A stretch of 64,000 nucleotides of DNA, from the NCBI RefSeq assembly GCF_020382885.2, contig NC_058501.1, forward strand, positions 12,621,501 through 12,685,500, given 5' to 3'. This document shows, in pieces, positions 23,570 through 35,448 of this stretch (positions within the stretch are counted from its first letter, which is position 1; each line of letters starts with the position of its first letter). Under the pieces are notes generated by a model. It did no database searches. It was not told the origin of the DNA and was given only the letters and a program-made list of their open reading frames with translations. This DNA is from Scatophagus argus (taxonomy: Eukaryota; Chordata; Actinopteri; Scatophagidae). Both the position numbers and the translations under genes were made by a program.

Positions 23570-25090
23570 CCTTGGAAATGTAATTTTCAGTGAACGCAAC
23601 TGCAACCTGTACATTAGTGATGAGAAGGAGGGACAATGTGATCATTTTGTTTTCAAACCATTGTTGACTGATGTTGTAAACTCAGTTTTCTGAGATGAAA
23701 ATATCACCTTCTGCAAGATATTTTTTTTATTATAAAAAGAGTAATTGTCAGTAACTCAAATAAAATGAAATTCTAGGGAGAAGGATTTTATGTGTGGTTC
23801 TTAAATGACTTCTCATTGCACAGGTTTGTTGTAAAATTCTCTTACTGGGCAAAAGAAACAATGAAATTAACAGGGTAGTGAAGGTAAAAAGGAACTATGA
23901 AACTAACAGGGTAGTGAAGATAAAAAGGAACTGTGAAATGTCTCAACTACATTTGTGTGGTTTGCAGCTTTTGTTTCCTGTATATGGCACTAGAAGCTCC
24001 AGTTGTCCTTGTTTCATCAGTGCACAGGAGTAGAGCTGGTACAAGTACTGTGAGGGTATGAATGTTGGGAGATGTTGCTCATTGCCCCAACTTGCAAAAA
24101 TGAGCCATTCAAGAACATCTTGATCTGCGTGTGTACCTGTATGATACTTTAATCCCTTTTTCCATTACAGGAGGCTCTGCAATTTTGAATACTGCATCAT
24201 TGAATGGTACAAAGAAATTCTGTTTGTATTTGTGGGACTTGAATTTCCCTCTGGATCAATAAAGTATCCATCTATCTATCTAATGGAGTGATTTCAAGAC
24301 AGGTCTGCTACTGATTTGTTTACAGGTCAAGAAAAATCAAACTGCAGGCTGGTGCCAGTAAAAGTAATTCTGACAGGCTCTTTACTCCTGCATTAATGTA
24401 AAACACATTAATATTTAGATCAACATTAATGTAAATTTACAAGCCTTTTTTAAGTTACATTTTTATCATTACTGAGGAGTGTCTTGATGACTACAAGAAC
24501 TGTTCTTATGTGCTGGGAGTGAAAATTTGCAGAGGATTTCATGGGAAAAGGTTGCCCATCCCTGCCCTCGGGAAATGTCAGTTTCAGCAAACACAGCTGC
24601 ACCCTGTACTGTAATAGTGAGAGAGAGAGAAAGAAAGTTTGATTGCTATTGACTATGCAGGTCACATAAAGATAAATTAAACTGGATACTGTCGTTTGTG
24701 AAGAGTCATGTGACTCTTGACTTCTGTCGTCTCCATGTCATAAAGTTGCCTCTCACCGCTCTTAGGAAATGTAATGATCAATAAGCACAACCGCACCCTG
24801 TGTGGTAGTGATGAGAAGGAATGGGATCATTTTATTTTCAAGCCATTGCTGGCTATGTGATGTTGTATCCTCAGTTTTGGGGTACTGACAGTGCACACAC
24901 TTTCTGAAGATGAAAATAAAGAACTTTCTATTTCAATTTTCTTTAAGATATCAATAAAGAGTAATTGTGAATTGCTCACAAATAAAAAAAAACTTGGGGA
25001 GAAGATTTTATGTGTATTTCTAAAATATTTTTTGATTGCACTGGTTTGTTGCACTGTTCTCTTACAGGGCAAGAATGTTGTCAGTCTACA
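23570..25090 (+). repeat. Tandemly re-duplicated smg9 3' UTR sequence
   Basis: The smg9 3' UTR block at 23570-23870 (GGAAATGTAATTTTCAGTGAACGCAACTGCAACC, GATGAGAAGGAG, then a polyadenylation region and GGTTTGTTG) recurs as a diverged full copy at 24755-25085. The first part recurs again at about 24555-24625. A shorter direct repeat, AACAGGGTAGTGAAG, lies at 23868-23925. Only the first copy is attached to a coding region. Confidence 0.65.
24225..24290 (+). mobile_element. Retroelement 3' tail fragment
   Basis: The tail CTTGAATTTCCCTCTGGATCAATAAAG followed by (TATC)n is a standard fish retroelement 3' end. No coding part remains. Confidence 0.6.
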
Positions 25091-26880
25091 ATAGCAATGC
25101 CTGTAAAATAGATGTCAAATAGAATGGACTGCAGCTTTCATTTCCCCTGCGTGATCATACATGCCCCACCTTTATATTAACATCCTTACCTGTTGCTTAA
25201 ATCTACTTGACATTTGGTGAACAGCACAGACTAGGAAACTTTGCACAGTTTCATAATATTACTTTCACATACCCTGTTTTTTGTGTGACAGAAAATGTGC
25301 AGGATAATTATGTGCGTTCGGTATAACAAAACGTCGTGTATTAACCAAATGTGACAATGTTCTCACAAATTATTTAATGAAAATAGACCAGATTACTTGA
25401 CATAATTGCTATTTGTGACTTGTTACGTGTATATGGATTTTAGACAATCTAATGAAGGGAAAAGCAAGAGCAGCTAAATAAGCTTAAGAAACAAATTCAG
25501 GAACAACAGTATGTGAACAAGAATAATGCATCTTCTCATCCACGTGCAGCTGATTTGTTTTACATTTACAAATACAGAAAAACACGTGGGGGGGAGTAAA
25601 GGCAAATCAATGCAAATTGGTCGCAGGAAAAGTACAGCCTGCGACACTTTTCATTTGGCTTTTCAAAGAAAATCTGGAATAACAAAAGGGAAGAAAATAA
25701 AGAAATATAAAGAAAGTGAGCATCACAAATGGTCAGACCATCACTCAGAAGATCTCTCCATATCTTACTCTCTTTTTCATTCTTTTTTGGGTTGTGCATC
25801 CAACTCTGAGTGAATGGAATACATGCATGTGGAAGATACATGAGAATCTGGACTTTCTGGTGCAGAAGCTATGCAAGCTGAAAGTGATCAACACAGTCAA
25901 TCTGGATGATCTTGTGAAAGCCATCACATGCGACACACAAAAAACAAGCGCATGTATGGACAATTCTCTGAGTGCAAAGATCTCTCTTGCCCATCTCCAT
26001 TCAGTATGATGCAGAAAGTAAAGTGTCTTATCTCCAATGGGCTCTCTCTCTCTCTCTCCCCACAAAGAGCCAGGGTCTCCTCTGAGATTTGAATGAATGT
26101 TAGGTCTCTGTGCAGTAAAGACTAAATGCAAAACAAGATTGAGTCAGAGGAGGTCAATTTAATCTTTACTGAGTGCAAAGCACAGGAAGCCCCTCCCTGC
26201 ATGAATGCTTTGTATAAATAATTAAAAATAAGTAAGCTCAAAGATTTTACATGCAGGGATCTGTTAGTCAGTTTGAAATAGTTTATCTCAGCACAGAGCT
26301 TAATGTCATACAGAACAGTTGCATCACTTTTTGCATTTCCTTCAGTTTCTGTATTGCAAAGACAAAATTTTAATACACCATTATGCAATTAATTTTTCTT
26401 ATTTGACAGGGTCTTTATTAAGTTATATTGGTTGTATAAAGACAATGCTGCCAATGCCAGAACAGGCACAGGGACACCTGAGTCTGTTGTGTACTTCATG
26501 GCATACTGAAAAAATGCAGGGCAGATAAAGTCAAGGCTGCGTTGTGGCCTAGTGTGATTTTTTAAAAGCTATTCTGTTACGTACAACAATGAGCTATTAC
26601 ATTAACGTTGAAATAAGGGACAGTTGCAATAACACTGAAACTTCTTGACATTTCTTGAGTTCACACAAGACTGGTTTCTTCCAGCAAGAAGGAGGGGTTA
26701 ACTAAGAATGTGCAGTATGAATTTAACTACTGTAGCTAATTTCTTATTGGAGTAATACTGGCTCTTTTCTAGTGCATTAATTTAAAACGTTATTACATTA
26801 CATTATTATTAACATTATTATTTAGATCATGACAATTTAACAACCAATACAACATCTTGATCAACCTAAATAAATTCATA
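25090..26880. other. Intergenic sequence between smg9 and the Ly6/uPAR cluster
   Basis: AT-rich sequence with a CT run at 26042-26059. Several short open frames lack splice context or domain features. I see no gene. Confidence 0.5.
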
Positions 26881-27019
26881 AGGATTTTTTTAAGTTTCAC
26901 ATTTTGTCATTGAATGAAGGAGTGGTCTTAGATAAAGACAACTCCCACTGAGAGAGCAGAGAGCTACTTATAGCCAAATCAGATCAAACTGGCAGTCAGT
27001 TGCTTCCCACCATCGCAAA

Positions 27020-28955
27020 ATGCATCTCCTCACTCTCATCTTTGGGATTGTGCTCCTCCCAAAAGGCAAGTTCTTGTTCTGTTGTTTGTTTGTTTTTTTC
27101 ATGTGTGTGTTTTTAAGCTGTTTAATCTTTAACAAAATAGGGATTATAATTTTCATTGACTACATTTGAATCTACAAATGCAGCAGACTGAAGGTCATTT
27201 AAGGATAAATGCTGAATAACATTATAACCACACCCTACATGCAGTCTATGCGCAGATAATTTAGCCTCTTTTCCATTCTCTTGTGTTTGAAACACACATA
27301 CAGACAAAGCTCACACACGTCAGAACTGCACATAACAGCAGCTGCCTCATTCTGTATAACTAGTATCTGTAGCTCTTCTTGTGATTTATTGTAATAGGAA
27401 TAGTAATTAATAAATCTGGATTAATTTTGTTTGTTTTGTTATTATTTTGTCCACTCCTTTTAGATAAGAAAAGTCGATTTAGTTTAACTTATTTAAGTTT
27501 TATGTTTTATCAGCCACCACTCTGAAATGTTATGAGTGTTTAACTCCCGGAGCCTGCACAAACACAGAGACTGACTGCCCTTCTCAGTGTGGTGCGATGA
27601 GAATTGCAGCATATGCAGGTATGGTATTTTGTGGTGCACTGTTATTGTTGTAAAATAAAATAAAATAGACCTTTGCACTGGCTCAGTTTACAGAGAGTCC
27701 TGTTTTGTTGCAGGTGGATCAAAAGTGTCTGATATTGAGGTGAAAACTTGTGCTGTGGCTGAACAGTGTTTTGACGCTTCTATCAACTTTGGAATTGCCA
27801 AAACCATACTTACGACCAAGTGCTGCAGCTCCAATCTCTGCAACAACCAACCTGCCCCTGGTAACATACTTTGTCTATTGGTATTTAGTTGGTTCCTTGC
27901 ACTGAGAGCTGTTTTAGACATTTAGTTACATTGGAAAAAACAGTATCTATGTGATATAATCATGCAGATTTGGTTGCAAATATGTGAGATGAACCATTTT
28001 CACATTATATGTTGATTACACTAATTAAGGCAAGCAGAAGAAATTTCATACTGAAAAAATACTTGTAGCTATTTTTTCTTTATGTTCAAACTTTAACACT
28101 AGTCAATTTGAGCCGTAACATAACAGGAGGGTTAACGCGCACACAATATGTTTGGAACAGTTACTGCTTTAACAAATTCCAAGACATGCTAGAACACAGG
28201 AAATTACTTTACCCTCCATCGCCATCTGCTATAGAGAAGCCGAAGGCCATAATATCTGCAACTAGCAACTACATTGGTGCAATTGTTGTTTCTGAGTGTG
28301 TGAGAAAAAGAGAGAATCCTCAGGTTCAAGGGTTTTATTGACTATAGGCCAATGATGCTCTCATTGTTTCCTGCATTTCAAAATCATTAAATGAAAATCA
28401 GACCACAAATAAACAAATGGCACAGATCCTTACATTTTCTATATCTGTTAATTTAATAGCTGTTAAAATTGTTCAGTGTGCATACAATATGAACAATACA
28501 ATGTTCCACACTACAGAGATCCCCAAAACCACTCCCAATGGTAAAAAGTGCTATTTCTGCAATGGACAATCATGCACTGCAACTCTAAACTGCGAGGGTA
28601 ATGAGGACCACTGCATCACAGGAACAGGTAAAATTTATACAGCATTAAACATCTAACTCTGTTATATCCTCAGCTCAGAGGGATTTTTAGTGATTCTGGT
28701 TGATGAATTAGAACTTTAAGATTGCTTGCTGACATTATTTTCATTCTCTCAGTGACTACAGGGGGAACAAAGACAGTCATGAAGGGCTGTGCCACCAAGC
28801 AAGTCTGCTCAAGTGAGGTTAATGCGCAGCTTATGGGGGCCGTTGGAGGAGAACTTAGCTGCTGTCAGGGGAACTACTGCAACAGCGCTATCAGCACCCG
28901 TGCTGGCCTCCTGCTCCTGGTGGTGCCGCTGATCTCTTTGCTCATGTTCTCTTAA
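27020..28955 (+). CDS. Two-domain Ly6/uPAR-family GPI-anchored protein, copy A (5 exons)
   Basis: Secreted three-finger-fold surface protein. Exons: 27020-27065, 27514-27618, 27714-27860, 28517-28627, 28753-28955, all in phase 1, total 203 residues. Exon 1 is a signal peptide (MHLLTLIFGIVLLPK). Exons 2-3 make the first LU domain, opening LKCYECL and closing CCSSNLCN. Exons 4-5 make the second, opening KKCYFCNGQSC and closing CCQGNYCNSA. A short hydrophobic tail (RAGLLLLVVPLISLLMFS) with no cytoplasmic residues fits GPI attachment. The layout resembles PLAUR/LYPD-type proteins reduced to two domains. The first intron uses a GC donor (AAAAG/GCAAGT). The upstream element lacks the AAATAAAAG box seen in copies B and C. 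The ligand is unknown. Confidence 0.88.
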
Positions 28956-29094
28956 CTGGTGGAAACAACAACGTCAGTTTCCTTCCTTTTCCTCATCGAC
29001 AAATGCCTTCATAGTGCTCACACCCATTCCTTTTCCGTTTAAGTGATGCATGAGAAAGTAATTAGCTTAGCAGAGAAAGATTTTATTGATTAAG

Positions 29095-29134
29095 GTTCCT
29101 CCTTTTCTCATACTTATATGAGAAAAGGAGGAAC
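29095..29134. repeat. Perfect 18-bp inverted repeat in the copy A 3' region
   Basis: Arms at 29095-29112 and 29117-29134 are exact reverse complements around a 4-base loop CTTA. Copy B has only GTTCCTACTACTAG at the matching place (about 34437), so the palindrome was gained in A or lost in B. Confidence 0.9.
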
Positions 29135-29859
29135 TACTACTAGTTTCTAACTTGCTTGTCTCCAAATATAATAGTAACTGTCTTACACAGAAAAATGTCT
29201 GTTTTTTCTGAAGTGAAACTAGAATAATTTAAAAACATGTGGATACACGTTTTGCTCTGTGTTCTATTTCTATGCTGAAACATATTTGTAGTAGGAATTA
29301 TTGGAAATATTTCGGTGTTATTGATAAAAATAAAAATGATTTTTTATTAAAACTCTGCTCCAGTGTTTATTTATTTATTTATTTTTTAGTCCTTTCTCAT
29401 AAACATTGAATACAGAGAATCTACAGAAAGTACTGAAGGGCATCATGAGTCACAGAGAATGTGAATACATAATTATCTTGAAAAATAAATACTTCCAGTG
29501 CAAATGTACCTATTTGCAAGGTCACACCTTATGTATCATAACAGCTTTTGAAATAACTTAAACTTTTGAAATATTGTATTGAATATTATATATGTCCAAC
29601 AGGCCAGAAATACACAAATAAACGGTATAGCATATGTGGCAGAATCAAACAACAAGAGCCACTTGACATTTGAGTGGCCTGCTAAGAATTTTGATTTTTA
29701 ACCTTCGTAACAGTAGTGTAATAATATGAAACTGAATCTGAGCAATGCCCAGTTATGATATGAACACGTGACCAAACACATTAAGTATGTAGTAGTCAAG
29801 ATTTTTTGATTCAACTCAACATCAAGAATGTCTAGACTTTGTGACAGTATTTGTACTGC

Positions 29860-32047
29860 CACAGGCATGTGCATTAAGTGGTCAGGTTTCTTGACACGAT
29901 GCTGTAGCTCAAAAATGATTTGAAATAATACTGCTAGTACATATTTTCACAACATGGGTATGGCCTTGAAAATTTTCTGCTTATCATCTTCATCATCATG
30001 CAATTCATTGACTTCACACTGGGGAGTGGAGTTTGTGATCCGATGGGTGGCAACTATCTGCTTTCCCCCTCATTAAGACTGTAGTCTGCTAAATAGCTGT
30101 GCGTACTGCCTCTTGGATGGACTGTGCCTCCCCCTGCAGGCTCATGTTGATTATGCTGACTGCTACAAACCATGCTTTCTGTGACTGGTCAGGGATCAGG
30201 TATTAAGTAATTTTCTAGGATATTTATAGAATGTAGTCACCACAGCAGTCAACACTTAGTGGTTAGTGTGGGGTTAAAAGTCTGCATGCACATACAACAT
30301 AAACATGGAGCTTCTTTAAACTCCATATGAACTGTATCTTCAACCTCAGATGCTGAGCAACTAAAAGCTGTCCATTCCTGCTTGTGGAGCGCCTGCTCAG
30401 GAACTGTCTTACAGAGCTATCTCAGTGACTTGAATCTTAAATGATGCAACCAGATTGATAGTCAGTGATGGGTGGCAATTAAGACTTACAGAAAACAACA
30501 AATATTCATATCAGGGAATCAAGAAGCATATAGTTTTCCTCTACTAACTACAGTATAACCGACTTTGTAGGCAGTTCCAGAACAACTTGCTGATGGTAAG
30601 CATGAAAAATTTTGACGCAAGCAGCGCCGTAATTGATTTTTAGTTGTCTTTCTGGTGAAGCAAGTACGCTTCCTTGCATCCTTTTTCCTTTACCTTCTGG
30701 ACCAAGATGCAAAAACTGGGCCAGCATAATTAACGTGTTCTAATCCATTGAGTGAATTGGAGAACAAAAGCTTGGGACAGGGAAACACATATGTATCCTC
30801 TGAAAATATCCTCTCAGTTAGAAACATTTTATCGACTGATTTGGTAGGGCTGCTGCGAAAACAGCATTATTGCAAAATGACTATTAGTGCATTATTACAT
30901 TACTGTGGACTAGTCAAACTATGTTGTACCCCCTGTTTAGCATTTGACAGAAGAAACTAAAACTGGACTTGTGAATTCAAATGAGTTTATTTGCAAAAAA
31001 ACTGAACATACCAGAGCACTATATATATTTATACCCCCTTGTCTCCAACCTCTTACCATAACACTTATCCTCTAACCTTTCTGTGGTTTCCTGTTCTTTC
31101 CAAGCTTCTACCAAAAACCTCACTCTCTATGTCCCAGGGTCCTTGGTTTATAACGCGGTTTGTCACTAACTTTCCAAGTGTCTGAACTCTAACTGTTCCC
31201 TTTCACAAAACATATTCACCATAAGACATTTTCACCATGAGATACATTCGCCATACTATTCATGCAATGATTTTAAATTCTCATAAGTTTTTGTATAAAG
31301 GGCAAAAGGCTTTTTGTACAGCATTTTTTAGCAGCATGTATTGCATTTCTAAATGCAAGAACCCTTGCAACCTTTGCAAGAACTCCAAAATATTTAATTC
31401 ACATTAAGTTTAAAGCAGCTCAATGTCTGTCTGTGACATGTATTCCATGAAATGCTTGTGTGCTCATTCACCTGGTTCAGCCTGTAACCTGAAGTATTTA
31501 GAATTTGTTCCCGAGTCCACAGACAATCAATCATCGGTGCAAAGGAGTGAAAGTAGTGAGAGTATGTGTAGTATGAGTACTGCATCTTACTGGACTGCTG
31601 GCAGGAAAATCTATATTTGGACCATAGCAGTTTACCAACCAGTTTGTTTAAAATTACCCGATTTATTTTGAAATAAAGATCCTGCATGTCATTTCACCAT
31701 GCACAGAAGTTGCCACAGTCGTTGCTCTGTGGCAAACACAGTCATGAGGCCTGTCTGTCATCATGTAGACACCCGATAAGTGAACTGAAAATTGTCCAAA
31801 AATGGTAATGAGCTGCAACTTACTGATAAGATAATTCAGAAAACATTTAGGCCTAAATTTTCAGTCAAGAGTTCATCAATGGGCCTCTTTATGCGTGGCA
31901 GTATGATAAAAAGAAAATATTTCTGACATAAAACTGCCCACATCAATGTCTGAGGATTATCGTGTGTAAGTAGAAAAATCTATTTTTTTCCCCTTTTTTT
32001 TCCGTTTTTTTCCCGGTGCTCTGAGCACCCCAAGCAAAGTGTTATCT
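29860..32047. other. Spacer between copies A and B, absent between B and C
   Basis: About 2.2 kb with no supported exon. The flanks (GTGACAGTATTTGTA on the left, TTCCATTATTCTCAAG on the right) are directly abutted at 35150-35180 downstream of copy B. Short open frames here lack gene-like context. A decayed mobile element is possible but not recognised. Confidence 0.5.
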
Positions 32048-32330
32048 AGTTCCATTATTCTCAAGTGAAGACAGACATCTCTACATCTGCTATCTCAAAA
32101 ACTTGGCAACTCATACCAAACAATCTAGATGGATGCACCAGCACAGGTGAGAGGAAAAATATGCCTTTTTCATTTTGGGGTGAACTGTCCCTTTAAGTTT
32201 CACATTTTGTTACTATCAAAGGAGGAATGGAGGAGTGGTCTGAGTAAATAAAAGACAACTCCCACTCAGGAGAGCTACTTCTAGCCAAATCAGATCAAAC
32301 TGGCAGTCAGTTGCTTCCCACCATCGCAAA
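32048..32330 (+). promoter_or_regulatory. Promoter block of copy B, nearly identical to that of copy C
   Basis: TTCCATTATTCTCAAGTGAAG through GTAAATAAAAGACAACTCCCACTC to the ATG is repeated with very few changes at 35165-35448. It contains a TATA-like AAATAAAAG about 80 bases before the ATG and a GGGGTGAACTGTCCCTTTAAG motif that I recall from fish dispersed repeats. Promoter function is inferred from position and conservation. Confidence 0.5.
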
Positions 32331-34297
32331 ATGCATCTCCTCACTCTAATCTTTGGGATTGTGCTCCTCCCAAAAGGCAAGTTCTTGTTCTGCTGTTTGT
32401 TTGTTTTTATATGTGTGTGTTTTTAAGCTGTTTAATCTTTAACAAAATAGGGATTATAACTTTCATTGACTACATTTGAATCTACAAATGCAGCAGACTG
32501 AAGGTCATTTAAGGATAAATGCTGAATAACATTATAACCACACCTTACATGCAGTCTATGCGCAGATAATTTAGCCTCTTTTCCATTCTCTTGTGTTTGA
32601 AACACACATACAGACAAAGCTCACACACGTCAGAACTGCACATAACAGCAGCTGCCTCATTCTGTATAACCAGTATCTGTAGCTCTTCTTGTGATTTATT
32701 GTAATAGGAATAGTAATTAATAAATCTGGATTAATTTTCTTCAGTTTTGTTTGTTTTGTTATTATTTTGTCCACTCCTTTTAGATAAGAAAAGTCGATTT
32801 AGTTTAACTTATTTAAGTTTTATGTTTTATCAGCCACCACTCTGAAATGTTATGAGTGTTTAACTCCCGGAGCCTGCACAAACAAAGAGACTGACTGCCC
32901 TTCTCAGTGTGGTGCGACGAGAATTGCAGAATATGCAGGTATGGTATTTTGTGGTGCACTGTTATTGTTGTAAAATAAAATAAAATAGACCTTTGCACTG
33001 GCTCAGTTTACAGAGAGTCCTGTTTTGTTTCAGGTGGATCAAAAGTGTCTGATATTGAGGTGAAATCTTGTGCTGTGGCTGAACAGTGTTTTGACGGTTC
33101 TATCAACTTTGGAATTACCAAAACCGTATTTACGGCCAAGTGCTGCAGCTCCAATCTCTGCAACAACCAACCTGCCCCTGGTAACATACTTTGTCTATTG
33201 GTATTTAGTTGGTTCTTTGCACTGAGAGCTGTTTTAGACATTTAGTTACATTGAAGAAAAAAAAAAAGTATCTATGTGATATAATCATGCAGATTTGGTT
33301 GCAAATATGTGAGATGAACCATTTTCACGTTATATGTTGATTACACTAATTAAGGCAAGCAGAAGAAGTTTTATACTGAAAAAAATACTTGTAGCTATTT
33401 TTTCTTTATGTTCAAACTTTAACACTAGTCAATTTGAGCCGTAACATAACAGGAGGGTTAACGCGCACACAATATGTTCGGAACAGTTACTGCTTTAACA
33501 AATTCCAAGACATGCTAGAACACAGGAAATTACTTTACCCTCTGTCGCCATCTGCTATAGAGAAGCCGAAGGCCATAATATCTGCAACTAGCAACTACAT
33601 TGGTGCAATTGTTGTTTGTGTGTGTGTGTGTGTGTGTGAGTTAGAGAAAAAGAGAGAATCCTCAGGTTCAAGGGTTTTATTGACTATAGGCCAATGATGC
33701 TCTCATTGTTTCCTGCATTTCAAAATCATTAAATGAAAATCAGACCACAAATAAACAAATGGCACAGATCCTTACATTTTCTATATCTGTTAATTTAATA
33801 GCTGTTAAAATTGTTCAGTGTGCATACAATATGAACAATACAATGTTCCACACTACAGAGATCCCCAAAACCATTCCCAATGGTAAAAAGTGCCATTTCT
33901 GCAATGGACAATCATGCACTGCAACTCTAAACTGCGAGGGTAATGAGGACCACTGCATCACAGGAACAGGTAAAATTTATACAGCATTAAACATCTAACT
34001 CTGTTATATCCTCAGCTCAGAGGGATTTTTAGTGATTCTGGTTGATGAATTAGAACTTTAAGATTGCTTGCTGACATTATTTTCATTCTCTCAGTGACTA
34101 CAGGGGGAACAAAGACAGTCATGAAGGGCTGTGCCACCAAGCAAGTCTGCTCAAGTGAGGTTAATGTGCAGTATATGGGGGCCGCTGGAGGAGAACTTAG
34201 CTGCTGTCAGGGGAACTACTGCAACAGCGCCATCAGCACCCGTGCTGGCCTCCTGCTCCTGGTGGTGCCGCTGATCTCTTTGCTCATGTTCTCTTAA
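32331..34297 (+). CDS. Two-domain Ly6/uPAR-family GPI-anchored protein, copy B (5 exons)
   Basis: Near twin of copy A. Exons: 32331-32376, 32834-32938, 33034-33180, 33859-33969, 34095-34297, phase 1 throughout, 203 residues. Differences include Thr-to-Lys, Met-to-Thr and Ala-to-Glu in exon 2, several changes in exon 3 (for example ASINFGIAKTILTT becomes GSINFGITKTVFTA), and a few in exons 4 and 5 (CYFCNG to CHFCNG, QLMGAVGG to QYMGAAGG). All LU cysteines are kept. Introns also align almost base for base with A, apart from a (TG)n expansion at 33617-33638. The promoter matches copy C instead. The first intron has a GC donor. Role inferred as for copy A. Confidence 0.88.
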
Positions 34298-35164
34298 CTG
34301 GTGGAAACAACAACGTCAGTTTCCTTCCTTTTCCTCATCGACAAATGCCTTCATAGTGCTCACACCCATTCCTTTTCCGTTTAAGTGATGCATGAGAAAG
34401 TAATTAGCTTAGCAGAGAAAGATTTTATTGATTAAAGTTCCTACTACTAGTTTCTAACTTGCTTGTCTCCAAATATAATAGTAACTGTCTTACACAGAAA
34501 AATGTCAGTTTTTTCTGAAGTGAAACAAGAATAATTTAAAAACATGTGGATAAACGGTTTGCTCTGTGTTCTATTTCTATGCTGAAACATATTTGTAGTA
34601 GGAATTATTGGAAATATTTCTGTGTTATTGATAAAAATAAAAATGATTTTTTATTAAAACTCTGCTCCAGTGTTTATTTATTTATTTATTTTTTAGTCCT
34701 TTCTCATAAACATTGAATACAGAGAATCTACAGAAAGTACTGAAGGGCATCATGAGTCACAGAGAATGTGAATACATAATTATCTTGAAAAATAAATACT
34801 TCCAGTGCAAATGTACCTATTTGCAAGGTCACACCTTATGTATCATAACAGCTTTTGAAATAACTTAAACTTTTGAAATATTCATGCCCAACAGGTGGGA
34901 ATTCCCAAGTAAACGGTATAGTATATGTGGCAGAATCGAACAACAAGAGCCACTTGACATTTGAGTGGCCTGCTAAGAATTTTGATTTTTAACCTTCGTA
35001 ACAGTAGTGTAATAATATGAAACTGAATCTGAGCAATGCCCAGTTATGATATGAACATGTGACCAAACACATTAAGTATGTAGCAGTCAAGATTTTTTGA
35101 TTCAACTCAACATCAAGAATGCTGACAGCCTCGTTGCTCTGTCTAGACTTTGTGACAGTATTTG

Positions 35165-35448
35165 TAGTTCCATTATTCTCAAGTGAAGGCAGACATCTCT
35201 ACATCTGCTATCTCAAAAACTTGGCAACTCATACCAAACAATCTAGATGGATGCACCAGCACAGGTGAGAGGAAAAATATGCCTTTTTCATTTTGGGGTG
35301 AACTGTCCCTTTAAGTTTCACATTTTGTTACTATCAAAGGAGGAATGGAGGAGTGGTCTGAGTAAATAAAAGACAACTCCCACTCAGGAGAGCTACTTCT
35401 AGCCAAATCGGATCAAACTGGCCGTCAGTTGCTTCCCACCATCGCAAA
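35165..35448 (+). promoter_or_regulatory. Promoter block of copy C
   Basis: Second instance of the block described at 32048-32330, including the AAATAAAAG box. It directly follows copy B's downstream sequence without the 2.2-kb spacer seen between A and B. Confidence 0.5.

Noticed and set aside
25526-26131. Overlapping open frames on both strands of 95-128 codons
   Set aside because: No splice context, domain or signal peptide. Composition fits chance frames in intergenic DNA.
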